NCBI GenBank assembly: GCA_946402275.1
Contig: CAMIVY010000024.1
Location: 1-51,104 of the forward strand
Length of the DNA stretch: 51,104 nt
From: an uncultured Prevotella sp.
Lineage (GTDB): Bacteria > Bacteroidota > Bacteroidia > Bacteroidales > Bacteroidaceae
Direction of reading: 5' to 3'
In this document: one piece after another, positions 7,587 to 16,700 of the stretch
Layout of the letters: every line of letters starts with the position of its first letter
How positions within the stretch are numbered: the first letter of the stretch is position 1
Notes under the pieces: model-generated
Seen by the model: the letters and a program-made list of their open reading frames with translations, nothing else
What the model was told of the DNA's origin: nothing
Database searches by the model: none
Translations under genes and position numbers: made by a program

Positions 7587-10163
7587 ATGAAAATTAAAGC
7601 TGATTATGCAAATGTTCCACAGTGGAAAGCTCTGATTGTAAAGTCAAGTCTTCCCGAAGAACTGAAGTGTTTGGACGAGATTGCCCATAACATGTGGTGG
7701 GTATGGAACTTCGAGGCTCGTGACTTGTTCCGTGACCTTGATCCTGAGATTTATCATGATGTAAAGCACAATCCCGTAATGCTGCTTGAGCGTCTGACTT
7801 ATGCCCGTAAGGAAGAAATCCTGAAGGATAAGAAGCTGATGAAGCGTGTCAAGGACGTTTATGCACAGTTCCGTGCTTACATGGATGTGAAGCCTGACAA
7901 GAAGCGCCCCTCAGTAGCCTACTTCTGCATGGAGTACGGTATCCACTCTGCCCTGAAGATTTATTCTGGCGGTCTGGGAATGCTGGCTGGTGACTATGTA
8001 AAGGAAGCTTCCGACTCTAACGTTGACATGTGTGCAGTAGGATTCCTCTATCGTTTTGGCTACTTCACACAGAGCCTGTCGATGGACGGACAGCAGATTG
8101 CCAACTACGAGTCACAGAACTTCGGTTCTCTGCCCATTGAGCGTCAGCTCGACAAGGACGGCAATCCATTGGTTATCGACGTTCCTTACACCAACTATCA
8201 GGTTCACGCTTATGTATGGCGCGTTAACGTAGGTCGTGTAAGCCTGTATCTGCTGGATACTGACAACGAGATGAACTCTGACTTCGACAAGCCCATTACT
8301 CACTCACTCTATGGTGGTGACTGGGAGAACCGTCTGAAGCAGGAAATCCTGTTGGGTATCGGTGGTATGCTGTTGCTGAAAAAGCTGGGCATCAAGAAAG
8401 ATATCTACCATTGTAACGAAGGTCACGCAGCTCTCTGCAACCTGCAGCGCCTGTGCGACTATATCGAGGAGGATGGTCTGAACTTCAACCAGGCTCTTGA
8501 GCTGGTTCGTGCCAGTGGCCTTTATACCGTTCATACTCCTGTTCCTGCTGGTCACGACTACTTCGACGAGGGTCTGTTCGGCAAGTACATGGGTGCTTAT
8601 CCTCAGAAGTTGGGCATCACCTGGGACGAGTTCATCGGCATGGGTCGCACCAATCCTGACGACCACGCTGAGAAGTTCTGTATGTCAACCTTCGCTTGCA
8701 ACACCTGTCAGGAGGTAAATGGTGTGTCTAAGCTTCACGGATGGGTATCTCAGAAGATGTTCGCTCCTATCTGGAACGGCTATTATCCTGAGGAGAACCA
8801 CGTAGGCTACGTGACCAATGGTGTTCACTTCCCCACATGGGCTGCTGCTGAGTGGCGTGCCGTCTATAGCAAGTACTTCGATCCTAAGTTCATGAGCGAT
8901 CAGTCGAATGAAGACATCTGGCACGGCATCTACAATTGTCCAGATGAAGAGGTATGGGCAACACGTATGGCTCTGAAAGCTAAGCTGTTCGATTATATTA
9001 CAATACAGTTCCAGGAGACATGGTTGAAGAACCAGGGTGATCCTGCACGTGTAGTGAAGCTCGTTGAGCGTTTCAATCCCAACGCACTCGTTATCGGTTT
9101 CTGCCGTCGCTTTGCTACCTACAAGCGTGCTCACCTGCTGTTCACCGACCTGAATCGTCTCTCTCGCATTGTCAACAATCCTGAGCGTCCTGTTATCTTC
9201 CTGTTCGCAGGTAAGGCACACCCCGCCGATGGTGCTGGACAGGGCCTTATCAAGAAGATTTTCGAGATTTCACAGCGTGACGAGTTCCAGGGTAAGATTA
9301 TCTTCCTCGAGGACTACGACTTCCTGTTGGCTCGTCGCTTGGTATCAGGTGTTGATATTTGGATGAATACTCCTACACGTCCTCTGGAGGCTTCTGGTAC
9401 ATCAGGCGAGAAAGCCGAGATGAACGGTGTAGTCAACCTCTCCGTAAAGGACGGTTGGTGGCTGGAGGGTTATCGTGAGGGTGCCGGATGGGCTCTTACC
9501 GAGAAGCGAACCTACCAGAATCAGGGTTATCAGGATCAGCTCGACGCTGCTACCATCTATGGTCTGTTGGAGAACGAGATTGTACCTCTTTATTATAATA
9601 GAGACAAGAAGACCGGTATTTCCAAGGGCTGGATCAAGGTTGTCAAGAACTCTATCGCCCAGATTGCTCCTCACTACACCATGAAGCGTCAGTTGGACGA
9701 CTACTATTCTAAGTTCTATGAGAAGCAGGCAAAGCGCTTCAAGGAACTTGCTAAGGACAACAACCGTAAGGCTAAGGACATTGCACAGTGGAAGGAAGCC
9801 GTTGCAGAGCGTTGGGATGCTATCAACGTGGTAAGCTGCGAGTGGGACTTCCCTGCAAATGGTTGTGAGGCTGGTCAGAAGTACACCATCAAGTACGTCA
9901 TCAACGAGCAGGGTCTCGAAGATGCAGTAGGACTGGAGAAGGTAAACGTCTGTGCCGACAAGAACGGTGAAGAGCGTGTATTCTCTGTAGAGCCTCTGAA
10001 GATGGTAGGCAAGGAAGGCAATAACTTCATTTTCGAAGCTACCCTGTCTCCCAACCAGTTCGGTCAGTACAAGTCAGCCATCCGTATGTATCCGAAGCAC
10101 AAGGATTTGCCTCACCGCATGGACTTCTGCTATGTGAAGTGGCTTGAACTCCCCCAGATGTAA
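7587..10163 (+). CDS. glgP: Alpha-glucan phosphorylase (GT35)
   Basis: 858 residues. It cleaves alpha-1,4-glucan with phosphate to release glucose-1-phosphate, using pyridoxal phosphate. It begins with a DUF3417-like segment (residues ~10-110, [12 protein letters not shown]) and continues with [24 protein letters not shown]. The PLP-lysine motif is [12 protein letters not shown] (K609). Most relatives have GMKA, so the Glu before Lys is slightly unusual. DUF3417-containing enzymes form the non-E. coli branch of the family. It follows glycogen synthase in the same direction, and a hairpin terminator lies 16 bp after the stop. Confidence 0.93.
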   Translation: MKIKADYANVPQWKALIVKSSLPEELKCLDEIAHNMWWVWNFEARDLFRDLDPEIYHDVKHNPVMLLERLTYARKEEILKDKKLMKRVKDVYAQFRAYMDVKPDKKRPSVAYFCMEYGIHSALKIYSGGLGMLAGDYVKEASDSNVDMCAVGFLYRFGYFTQSLSMDGQQIANYESQNFGSLPIERQLDKDGNPLVIDVPYTNYQVHAYVWRVNVGRVSLYLLDTDNEMNSDFDKPITHSLYGGDWENRLKQEILLGIGGMLLLKKLGIKKDIYHCNEGHAALCNLQRLCDYIEEDGLNFNQALELVRASGLYTVHTPVPAGHDYFDEGLFGKYMGAYPQKLGITWDEFIGMGRTNPDDHAEKFCMSTFACNTCQEVNGVSKLHGWVSQKMFAPIWNGYYPEENHVGYVTNGVHFPTWAAAEWRAVYSKYFDPKFMSDQSNEDIWHGIYNCPDEEVWATRMALKAKLFDYITIQFQETWLKNQGDPARVVKLVERFNPNALVIGFCRRFATYKRAHLLFTDLNRLSRIVNNPERPVIFLFAGKAHPADGAGQGLIKKIFEISQRDEFQGKIIFLEDYDFLLARRLVSGVDIWMNTPTRPLEASGTSGEKAEMNGVVNLSVKDGWWLEGYREGAGWALTEKRTYQNQGYQDQLDAATIYGLLENEIVPLYYNRDKKTGISKGWIKVVKNSIAQIAPHYTMKRQLDDYYSKFYEKQAKRFKELAKDNNRKAKDIAQWKEAVAERWDAINVVSCEWDFPANGCEAGQKYTIKYVINEQGLEDAVGLEKVNVCADKNGEERVFSVEPLKMVGKEGNNFIFEATLSPNQFGQYKSAIRMYPKHKDLPHRMDFCYVKWLELPQM

Positions 10164-10178
10164 TCAATCGTCTAACAT

Positions 10179-10216
10179 AAAAAAATGCGTCAGGACTAAC
10201 TCTTGGCGCATTTTTT
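10179..10216 (+). terminator. Rho-independent terminator after glgP
   Basis: AAAAAATGCGtCA and TGgCGCATTTTTT form a stem with one G-T wobble around an 11-13 nt loop. The A-run and T-run make it bidirectional in principle. Confidence 0.8.
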
Positions 10217-10248
10217 ATATGTCCCTGACTCCAATAAACAGGTACCTG

Positions 10249-10271
10249 TTCTTGCTTTTTTCGGAAATAAT
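10249..10271 (+). repeat. Direct repeat, partial copy 1 (23 nt)
   Basis: TTCTTGCTTTTTTCGGAAAT followed by AAT, identical to 11180-11202. It contains the TTG of a -33 box. A spaced -7-like TAATTTG follows at 10275-10281, just before the glycosyltransferase remnant. Confidence 0.75.
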
Positions 10272-10286
10272 ACCTAATTTGCAAAT

Positions 10287-10349
10287 ATGTATAAAGTATC
10301 TGTAGTAACTCCATTCTACAATGTAGATATCATACGCTCACTGTCTTAG
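10287..10349 (+). pseudogene. Remnant: first 20 codons of a family 2 glycosyltransferase
   Basis: ATG at 10287 opens a 20-codon frame, MYKVSVVTPFYNVDIIRSLS, ending at TAG 10347-10349. The first 15 residues are a textbook GT2 N-terminus (nucleotide-binding strand VSVVTPFYN). A promoter-like -33/-7 precedes it at the normal distance. Nothing downstream to 10490 continues the domain in any frame that I can see. It is probably the stump of a gene removed by deletion or by insertion of the toxin modules. Confidence 0.6.
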
Positions 10350-10410
10350 AGAAAACCGTCAGCGACGTGTTCGTGACATTTGATAATAGCGCAAATTTAT
10401 AAAAAATGCT

Positions 10411-10418
10411 TACTTTTG
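10411..10418 (+). promoter_or_regulatory. -7-like element upstream of the toxin-antitoxin pair
   Basis: TACTTTTG within a 20-nt sequence (10401-10420) that is identical to the ileS promoter core at 39426-39445. It lies 80 nt before the antitoxin ATG. Confidence 0.5.
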
Positions 10419-10462
10419 CATAAAATACAGCTCCCTATGAACGTCGTTTGCTAAATTTATCT

Positions 10463-10470
10463 TATCTTTG
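10463..10470 (+). promoter_or_regulatory. -7 promoter element of the ParE-type toxin-antitoxin operon
   Basis: TATCTTTG 20 nt before the antitoxin ATG at 10491. A TTTG at 10447 is too close to be a proper -33, so this may be a weak or regulated promoter. Confidence 0.6.
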
Positions 10471-10490
10471 TAGCGTCAAATTAGGAAACT

Positions 10491-10799
10491 ATGGAAGAGA
10501 AACGATATCCACAGATTGATGAGGAACAGGGTACAGGTATGTGTTCTGAGCCAATTGCAGAACCAGTGGCCGATTATGCTGTTTCCACCTCCAACCGAGC
10601 AAATGGACATACAGAAGTTCACGATTGGATTGACGATCTCGATTGGGATCGTTTGCCAATACTTGGTCCAAAGACTGAAGAAGAGGCCATAGCCAGAATT
10701 GATAAGTTCGAGGAAAAATTGGCAAAAGGTGAGGTGAAATGGTATTCATCTGAAGAAGTGGATAAAATGCTATCTGAGAAATATCCATGGCTAAGGTAA
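10491..10799 (+). CDS. Putative antitoxin of a ParE/RelE-type module
   Basis: 102 residues, acidic. The C-terminal half is helical and charged (TEEEAIARIDKFEEKLAKG, then WYSSEEVDKMLSEKYPWL), which is the usual layout of a Bacteroidota antitoxin that wraps its toxin. The N-terminal ~45 residues are polar and probably disordered, and I see no DNA-binding fold. The function is inferred from the gene order: its last 13 bases overlap the start of a recognisable RelE/ParE-fold toxin gene, a sign of translational coupling. Confidence 0.7.
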   Translation: MEEKRYPQIDEEQGTGMCSEPIAEPVADYAVSTSNRANGHTEVHDWIDDLDWDRLPILGPKTEEEAIARIDKFEEKLAKGEVKWYSSEEVDKMLSEKYPWLR

Positions 10800-11110
10800 T
10801 TTGGGAAGAGAATGCAATAACTTTGCTGTTGGAATATTTAGAAAACGCTCGGATTGAGTTTGGCAATTCTACAGTTAAACGTTGGCAGAAGGAAAGAAAA
10901 ACTATCGAGTGGCGTTTAGAGCGTTACCCTGTTTCATACCCTTTAGAGGAACTACTCCTTGGAAGACGTGTTTTATACAGACAATGCCATCTGATGCATA
11001 ATCGTTTCAAAATCATCTACTATTATAATGAAACAGAAGACATCATACACATTGTTGATATTTGGGACACAAGAATGAATCCCCAGACTCTTGTAAAAAG
11101 AATAAGGTAA
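10787..11110 (+). CDS. ParE/RelE-family toxin
   Basis: 107 residues. It starts AKVIWEENAITLLLEYLENARIEFG (first strand plus helical hairpin) and continues with ERYPVSYPLEELLLGRRVLYRQCHLMHNRFKIIYYYNET, then VDIWDTRMNPQTL. This order of a central basic strand, an aromatic IIYYY strand and a D-x-R-x-xP end is the RelE/ParE toxin fold. Such toxins either cut mRNA at the ribosome or poison gyrase, and I cannot tell which here. A GNRA-capped terminator follows at 11153-11181. Confidence 0.8.
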   Translation: MAKVIWEENAITLLLEYLENARIEFGNSTVKRWQKERKTIEWRLERYPVSYPLEELLLGRRVLYRQCHLMHNRFKIIYYYNETEDIIHIVDIWDTRMNPQTLVKRIR

Positions 11111-11152
11111 CAGAAGATTCCAAGCAGATTCTGAAAACAAATATACTTTACG

Positions 11153-11181
11153 GGTGGGAATCGAAAGATTTCCACCTTTTT
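11153..11181 (+). terminator. Rho-independent terminator after the toxin gene
   Basis: GGTGGGAATC and GATTTCCACC form a 10-bp stem with one G-T pair and a GAAA tetraloop, followed by TTTTT. It overlaps the direct repeat 11157-11194. Confidence 0.8.
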
Positions 11182-11194
11182 CTTGCTTTTTTCG
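11157..11194 (+). repeat. 38-bp direct repeat, copy 2
   Basis: Identical over 38 nt to 12280-12317. It begins GGAATCGAAAGATTTCCACC and ends TTGCTTTTTTCG. Its right half is shared with copy 1 at 10249. It carries the terminator of the upstream module and the -33 box of the next. Confidence 0.85.
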
Positions 11195-11213
11195 GAAATA
11201 ATCCCTATCTTTG
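11183..11213 (+). promoter_or_regulatory. Promoter of the DUF6922-AbiEii operon
   Basis: TTG at 11183-11185, 20 nt, then TATCTTTG at 11206-11213, a full consensus match. The ATG follows at 11234. Confidence 0.75.
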
Positions 11214-11233
11214 CAGCACAGTGTTATTGAGTT

Positions 11234-11566
11234 ATGAGAAAAGATACAAGACAGCAACTGTTTTATAAGCTGAAAAAAGAGAACTGCTTCTGGTCTTATG
11301 ACGTGTCGAAAATGGAAAACATTTCCGACGATTCACTTATTGAGCATGTTCTTTTGTATCTTGATATCGAAGACATCAATCAACTTTTCAGGCTCTTTGG
11401 CTATAAGAAGGTAAAGCGTGTATGGTTAGACCGTGTGGCTCCTCAAGGTGCTATGTTTAGACCTTATAACATTCTATATGCTTGGTACTATTTCGGCTCC
11501 AAGCGTCCGGAAGCATATGTCAAAAGTATAGAGACTCGTCATCTTAATCGAATAATGTCTGCCTGA
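11234..11566 (+). CDS. DUF6922-like protein, probable antitoxin partner of AbiEii
   Basis: 110 residues. Helical and rich in aromatic residues, with NISDDSLIEHVLLYLDIEDINQLFRLFGYKKVKRVW and a C-terminal YNILYAWYYFGSKRPE. In Bacteroidota this family regularly precedes AbiEii/AbiGii nucleotidyltransferase genes in place of the AbiEi antitoxin. The gap to the next gene is 2 bp, so the two are one operon. The antitoxin role is inferred from position. No enzymatic motif is visible. Confidence 0.7.
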   Translation: MRKDTRQQLFYKLKKENCFWSYDVSKMENISDDSLIEHVLLYLDIEDINQLFRLFGYKKVKRVWLDRVAPQGAMFRPYNILYAWYYFGSKRPEAYVKSIETRHLNRIMSA

Positions 11567-11568
11567 AT

Positions 11569-12234
11569 ATGGAACGGGAAAAATCTTTAGCTCCACATAC
11601 GGGACAAGTGTTTGAGGCTATTTCCAAAATGGAGTGTATTAAGCCATTCACACTTGTGGGAGGTACTGCGCTATCATTGCAAATAGGGAAACGACAAAGT
11701 GAAGACCTGGATTTTATGAAGTGGTTGACCAAACGGAATGAGAAACCGGAAGTCAACTGGACGTCCATTATGAATGAGCTTGAAAAGATTGGTACAGTTA
11801 GAGACTGTGATGTTGTAGGCTTCGATCAAGTGACATTTAATCTCGATGGCGTAAAGTTGTCTTTTTATGCTGCCCCCCGTTTAGCGATACCTTCAATGAA
11901 GCGTATTCTTTACATTAACAATTTGTACATTGCAGATGTTGAATCTATTGGTGCCATGAAAATGGAAGCAATGCTTCGTCGTGCAAAGTTCAGAGACTAT
12001 TATGATATTTACTCAATACTACGAGAAGGGTATGATATCAGTAAAATAATCGCTGTAGCATTAGATCACTCCAATCATAAGTTGCGTACTCGAGGGTTGC
12101 TTAATATGTTAACCACGGGAAAGAATTTTATCAAGGAAAAAGGTTTTGAAGAATTACAGCCTTTTTATGATGTTACAGCATACGATATTCAAGAATTCAT
12201 TAAGAGCAAACTGATAGAGTGCAAGGATATATAA
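11569..12234 (+). CDS. AbiEii/AbiGii-family nucleotidyltransferase toxin
   Basis: 221 residues. The nucleotidyltransferase core is visible: LVGGTALSLQIG (residues 29-40) followed by RQSEDLDF (42-49, with D46 and D48 as metal ligands), a third acidic strand near LDGVKLSFYAAPR, and IADVESIGAMKMEAMLRRAKFRDYYDIYSIL in the C-terminal helical part. Family members act as toxins of type IV-like systems and can abort phage infection by transferring nucleotides onto tRNA or other targets. The module is bracketed by a 38-bp direct repeat. Confidence 0.85.
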   Translation: MEREKSLAPHTGQVFEAISKMECIKPFTLVGGTALSLQIGKRQSEDLDFMKWLTKRNEKPEVNWTSIMNELEKIGTVRDCDVVGFDQVTFNLDGVKLSFYAAPRLAIPSMKRILYINNLYIADVESIGAMKMEAMLRRAKFRDYYDIYSILREGYDISKIIAVALDHSNHKLRTRGLLNMLTTGKNFIKEKGFEELQPFYDVTAYDIQEFIKSKLIECKDI

Positions 12235-12279
12235 CCCTGGATTCTGTTGACTTTCCTAAACGACGTCCGTTTAACCCAA

Positions 12280-12317
12280 GGAATCGAAAGATTTCCACCT
12301 TTTTCTTGCTTTTTTCG
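12280..12317 (+). repeat. 38-bp direct repeat, copy 3
   Basis: Identical to 11157-11194. Here the GGTG that extends the hairpin of copy 2 is absent, so the stem is shorter (GGAATC/GATTTCC), and no good -7 box follows. It probably serves as the terminator of the AbiEii operon. Confidence 0.85.
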
Positions 12318-12363
12318 TAATGTCCTTTTGCCTACATACAACCCCTTCCCAACCCTCTATACC

Positions 12364-13068
12364 CTACCATCTCATTTTATTAGGATCAACGTCATCTACG
12401 GCAAATAAGTCTGTAAACTTATCGTATGAATCATAGTGGCAAAAAAGGCCTTTCTGCTCTCTTAAAGCCTTGCGAATAACCTCCGCTACTTCTGGAATGG
12501 TTGATTTAGGCCCATCGCAATAAATGAATTCATTGAGTTCCTGAACTGATTCCTTGTCGAATACACATTTTGCCAAGTCTATCATTTGTCTGTCTGTCAG
12601 TTGGTCAATTGTCTTTGGTGTAAAGGGAGGATACTGTAAAGCCTCGCCTTTCATGAATTTCCATTGCTCTGCATTAAAGAACTCCTCATAAGCTATAGGG
12701 AAATCTTCGTTTTTTGCATGTTCTACAATAACTTTGAACCATTCCACATATTCCTTGTCCTCACCTTCAGCTAAATTGACAAAACTCTCGTATTCTCTCA
12801 TGAAGTCATTAGCTGTTTTCATTCCTTCTCCTTCTTTAGGAAACGCAGCACCTGTCGAGCCATAAGGACAATCGAATGAGATACAATCACTATGACGCTC
12901 AAATAAATTGCTGTCCTTCATCAACACTTTTGGATATACCGCCCATCGCCAACTGCATCCGTTGGGTGACATACCAGGAAATAACCTCAGTTGTTCATAT
13001 CCCCACTGATGGAGTTGATGAACAATCATCACAATTTCATAAGCGCTGCAAGTATATAACAATTCCAT
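12364..13068 (-). CDS. Protein of unknown function, last gene of the type IIG unit
   Basis: 234 residues, acidic, with no signal peptide or membrane segment. The N-terminal part has a Trp/Pro/Gly-rich stretch (RLFPGMSPNGCSWRWAVYPK), then a loop FDCPYGSTGAAF. The middle and end are helical with many Glu and Asp. I do not recognise a domain and see no catalytic signature. It lies 18 bp after the zinc-ribbon gene on the same strand, so it is the last gene of a four-gene run headed by the type IIG enzyme. A role with that enzyme is only a contextual guess. Confidence 0.7.
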   Translation of the reverse strand: MELLYTCSAYEIVMIVHQLHQWGYEQLRLFPGMSPNGCSWRWAVYPKVLMKDSNLFERHSDCISFDCPYGSTGAAFPKEGEGMKTANDFMREYESFVNLAEGEDKEYVEWFKVIVEHAKNEDFPIAYEEFFNAEQWKFMKGEALQYPPFTPKTIDQLTDRQMIDLAKCVFDKESVQELNEFIYCDGPKSTIPEVAEVIRKALREQKGLFCHYDSYDKFTDLFAVDDVDPNKMRW

Positions 13069-13086
13069 AGCATCAAGGCATTTTCG

Positions 13087-13371
13087 TCAGTCAACCATCA
13101 TCACCATACCAGTCTCTTCAAGCTTACTTCCACATTTGGGGCATTTTCCTTTTATTGGATTCCATAATTCAAGCTTTTCTGAGCCACATTCAGGACACTT
13201 AATTTTCTCTGCTTTCTCGCCAAGAGGAAATGTCAGAACGTCAACAATCTCACGACACCCCTTGCACAGGTATGTGTACACTTCACCAGCCATCATTAAG
13301 TCATGTCCTTTTGGACTAGCCTCTACGGTATAACCGCAATGTTTGCATTGATATTGTTTATAAGTAGCCAT
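13087..13371 (-). CDS. Double zinc-ribbon protein
   Basis: 94 residues with four CxxC knuckles: C9/C12 with C36/C39 forms one four-cysteine site, and C59/C62 with C77/C80 forms the second. Between them is a short beta segment (REIVDVLTFPLG). Such small ribbons bind nucleic acid or proteins and often act as adaptors. No further domain is present. It sits 29 bp after the small membrane protein gene and 18 bp before the unknown 234-residue gene, in one apparent operon. Confidence 0.75.
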   Translation of the reverse strand: MATYKQYQCKHCGYTVEASPKGHDLMMAGEVYTYLCKGCREIVDVLTFPLGEKAEKIKCPECGSEKLELWNPIKGKCPKCGSKLEETGMVMMVD

Positions 13372-13400
13372 ACTATAATTATATGATTGTCTTTATTTTG

Positions 13401-13721
13401 TTACTTCCTTTTGCTCAATATAAACCATGTGATTAGTAGCGACAACAAGAGATTGGTGTATATGATTGTTGAACGTTCAGAATCAAGCATGTCCGTCTTT
13501 CCAATTATCACAGCAATAATCATCGCACATACATTTAGACATAAATAAACTATCACATACAATGCAATTGTTACTAGGAAAGACTTCAGTTTTGAGGTGT
13601 CAACATTATCTCTTCCTGCTTCATCGCTCATCTTTGACAAAGCATCTTTAGCAATGGATCCTGTTCCAATAGTCAGGTAGCCTATACCCAAAGATGCCAT
13701 TATAATTACTAGAATATCCAT
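13401..13721 (-). CDS. Small membrane protein, three predicted helices
   Basis: 106 residues. Hydrophobic segments at about 4-22, 47-73 and 85-102 are separated by a polar loop (KDALSKMSDEAGRDNVDTSKLK) and a short acidic link (KTDMLDSERS). The basic end LSKRK suggests the C-terminus is cytoplasmic. I recognise no family. It lies 17 bp downstream of the type IIG gene on the same strand. Small membrane proteins beside nucleases sometimes act as effectors in defence operons, but nothing in this sequence proves that. Confidence 0.65.
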   Translation of the reverse strand: MDILVIIMASLGIGYLTIGTGSIAKDALSKMSDEAGRDNVDTSKLKSFLVTIALYVIVYLCLNVCAMIIAVIIGKTDMLDSERSTIIYTNLLLSLLITWFILSKRK

Positions 13722-13738
13722 GTCATATCAGATTATAA

Positions 13739-16700
13739 TCAATTATTACTCATTACAATTCCTCGTTCTTCTTGTGTCAAGCCATAGAGGTCGAACACGC
13801 GCTGATCAATTTCATTGTCTGTAGCCTTAATCTGCTCTGAGAGTTCTTGGCAGGCTTGGCGATATTGGTTGAAGTAGTCTTCCCACTCGTCTTGCTGAGC
13901 CAGTGAGAGTTTAATCTTCTGTTTCTTCAGTTCTGCTACAAGGTCCTTGAAGTCCAGCTGGTCAAACGTCTGCAATGCTGTTGTTATCTTCACTCCGTCA
14001 AAGTTCTCTGTCAAGCGTCGGAGGAAACGGGAACGCTTTTCTTGCAACTGCTGATTCAGAACCAACATTGTATCAATGATTTCTGATAACTCTTTTCCTA
14101 ACTCATTATCCAAGGGAGGTATCGGAATCTGCTCAAAATATTGCGGCTTCACCTCAATATATCCGCCATTTCGAACCACACATATAGTAGTGAGGAAAAG
14201 CCAAACAATCCTTGAATTAAGAACAGCGAGAAGAGCTTTGTTATTAGCGGGCAGCATACATGCAGGAGCAGATATTAACGTTCCTTTATCATCCCAACTG
14301 AATTTGTTTGAGTTCTGTAAATTTCCCCAAATAATCTTTGGTTGGTAGAACAGGGACTGATATGCGCAGTTTCGAAGATTGTATGGGGTGTTCCCCTTGT
14401 CGTATCGTTTGCTTAATTGCGGTTCAAAACCACCTAAATATTCTTTAATTGCGGGATACTGGTCAATATCTATAGCAGGGACATCATCATATCCATTATG
14501 AGTACAAATCAAGTATTTTTGTAGTTGTTGGTTACACCACTTCTGTAAATCTTTGCCCTCATAAATAGGTTTTATTAATTCATTGGATTTTGCGTCTTCT
14601 TTATTTAGGAGCATTCTGGTTTCTTCATTAATGATGAATGCATCATTTAATCCAGTGAGAAGCCCTCTATAACATTTACCATATTGTTCTTTTACTGTTT
14701 TGAAGTTTGAAATCTTTTTTATCACTTTTGACATTTCTGTGCTCTGGAAACTCCAGTTGTCGCTATCAAGTCCATCCTGTTCAATTTCTTTAGTAGGTGC
14801 GGAACTGATAATCACAGACCCTTGCATTTCTTTTGGTATTTTCGTATATACAAAGGTATGTTTCTCTTCTTTTTCTTTAGAAAGAAGAAGGATTATTGGA
14901 TAAGTTGTAGCACCTTCAAATATCTGTACTTCAGTAAAGTCAATATAGCCTTCAATCTTAGTGTTGGTCTGAATATAATTACGAAGAGTTTTTCCTGCGG
15001 TTGTCTTATCAAACGTGTTGGAGATAAATCCAAACATTCCATTTGTTTTTAGCATATTCATACCTTTCTCATAAAAATACGAGAACAAATCACCATCAGG
15101 ATTGTGCACTTTGTAATTGTCGCGATAATACTCCATATCTTTCTGAGCAATTATCTCTGCCCTCACATACGGCGGATTACCAATCACCACATCAAAGCCT
15201 CCTTTTTCGAATACCTTTGGAAATTGCTCTTGCCAGTTGAAGGCTTTTTCGCCAGCAATCGCTGGATCGCTGATCAGCGAGTTTCCACATTTGATATTCT
15301 CATTGAGTGAGTTCAGTTTACGATGTGGCTTTGCTGTACGTAGCCATAGTGCTAACTGGGCAATCTCAACACTTTCTTCATTGATGTCAACGCCATAGAG
15401 GTTGTGTTCCAAGATACTATTCTCCACATCCTGGAATACAATAGTAGAACCAGCCACCTTTGCCTCCATTTCGTCAATCAATTTATGTTCTGCCATCAGG
15501 AACTGCAAAGCTGCATTCAGGAAAGCACCACTACCACAGGCAGGATCGAGAATCGTAATCTGAAGCAACCAATCACGATACTGGTGCAACTGATCCAATA
15601 AACGCTTCTTTGTTTGCATCTGGCGACGTTGATCTGAGAAATATTCATCCTCAACGATGTTCAGCTGCTTTTTCTTCTCTGCACAAAGGCGCCCAACGGT
15701 ATTTTCTACGATATATTTGGTGATATACTGAGGCGTATAGAACACACCATCCTGCTTACGCTTCGAGGTTTGTGGTGTTGCCCCATTATTGATTTGCTGA
15801 GTCACCTCTTCAATCTCTGAAAGCGAATTCTCAAAGATGTGGCCCAAGATGTTCACATCCACATCGCTCTCAAAGTCGTATTCCGACAATTTACGAGTGT
15901 GTGCTACCAATAAATCGTCGCTAATCTTGATATTGTCCAGTACTTCATCAGGCTTAAATAGTCCACCATTATAGGCAAATATCTCATATTGTTTGCCCTG
16001 ATAGCCTGTATTCATGTAGCCAAAATACTTCTTTACCCTGTCGTAGAATGGAAAATATTCATCATATTTATCTTTCAAATCTACCCACTGGTCGATGATT
16101 TTCACCATAGAGTTGGGAGGAAGTAAACCACAATCTTCAGCAAAGAAAATGAACAGCAGGCGGTCAAGCAACTTCTGCGTTTTCTTAAAAAGAAGCAGTT
16201 GCCATTCTTTATCATCCTTGCCTTCAGGAGTCGGATTCTGTTTCAGAATATCAGCAAAAAGCACTCGTTTGAATTGCGAATAGTCTTTATAGAGTGCTTT
16301 CGTAATCTGGTCTTCGCTAGACACAGACTCTTGTTTCATATGCAAAGCCACACCCCGCTCAACCTGCTTCCATGCGAGGCAGAGGTAAAGCTCACGAAAG
16401 TCGTCTTCTGTCAGATGAAACAGGTTCCATTCTCGATACTCTACGGCATTGTCAATATAGAGACGAAGTTTCTCAAAATTGGAGATAATGACATAACGTG
16501 CATCAGGATGCTGGCTTTTATAGTTGAAGGCCTGCGGCTCTACTTTCGAAAGGTCTGTGGTCTTATGGTCTTTCAACTCAATCACACCAATTACCTTGTC
16601 GTCTTTCTGAATAGCACCATCAGCTTTCTTCGAGTTTGTCTCGTTCTTCTTCTCCGTAATCAGGTTGAAGTTAGGCGAGGGGTTTAGCGTATAGCCTAAC

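Noticed and set aside
8685..9221. Long antisense frames over glgP, glycogen synthase, pyk and ileS
   Set aside because: They lie fully inside well-recognised genes on the other strand and have the Cys/Val/His-rich look of antisense translation.
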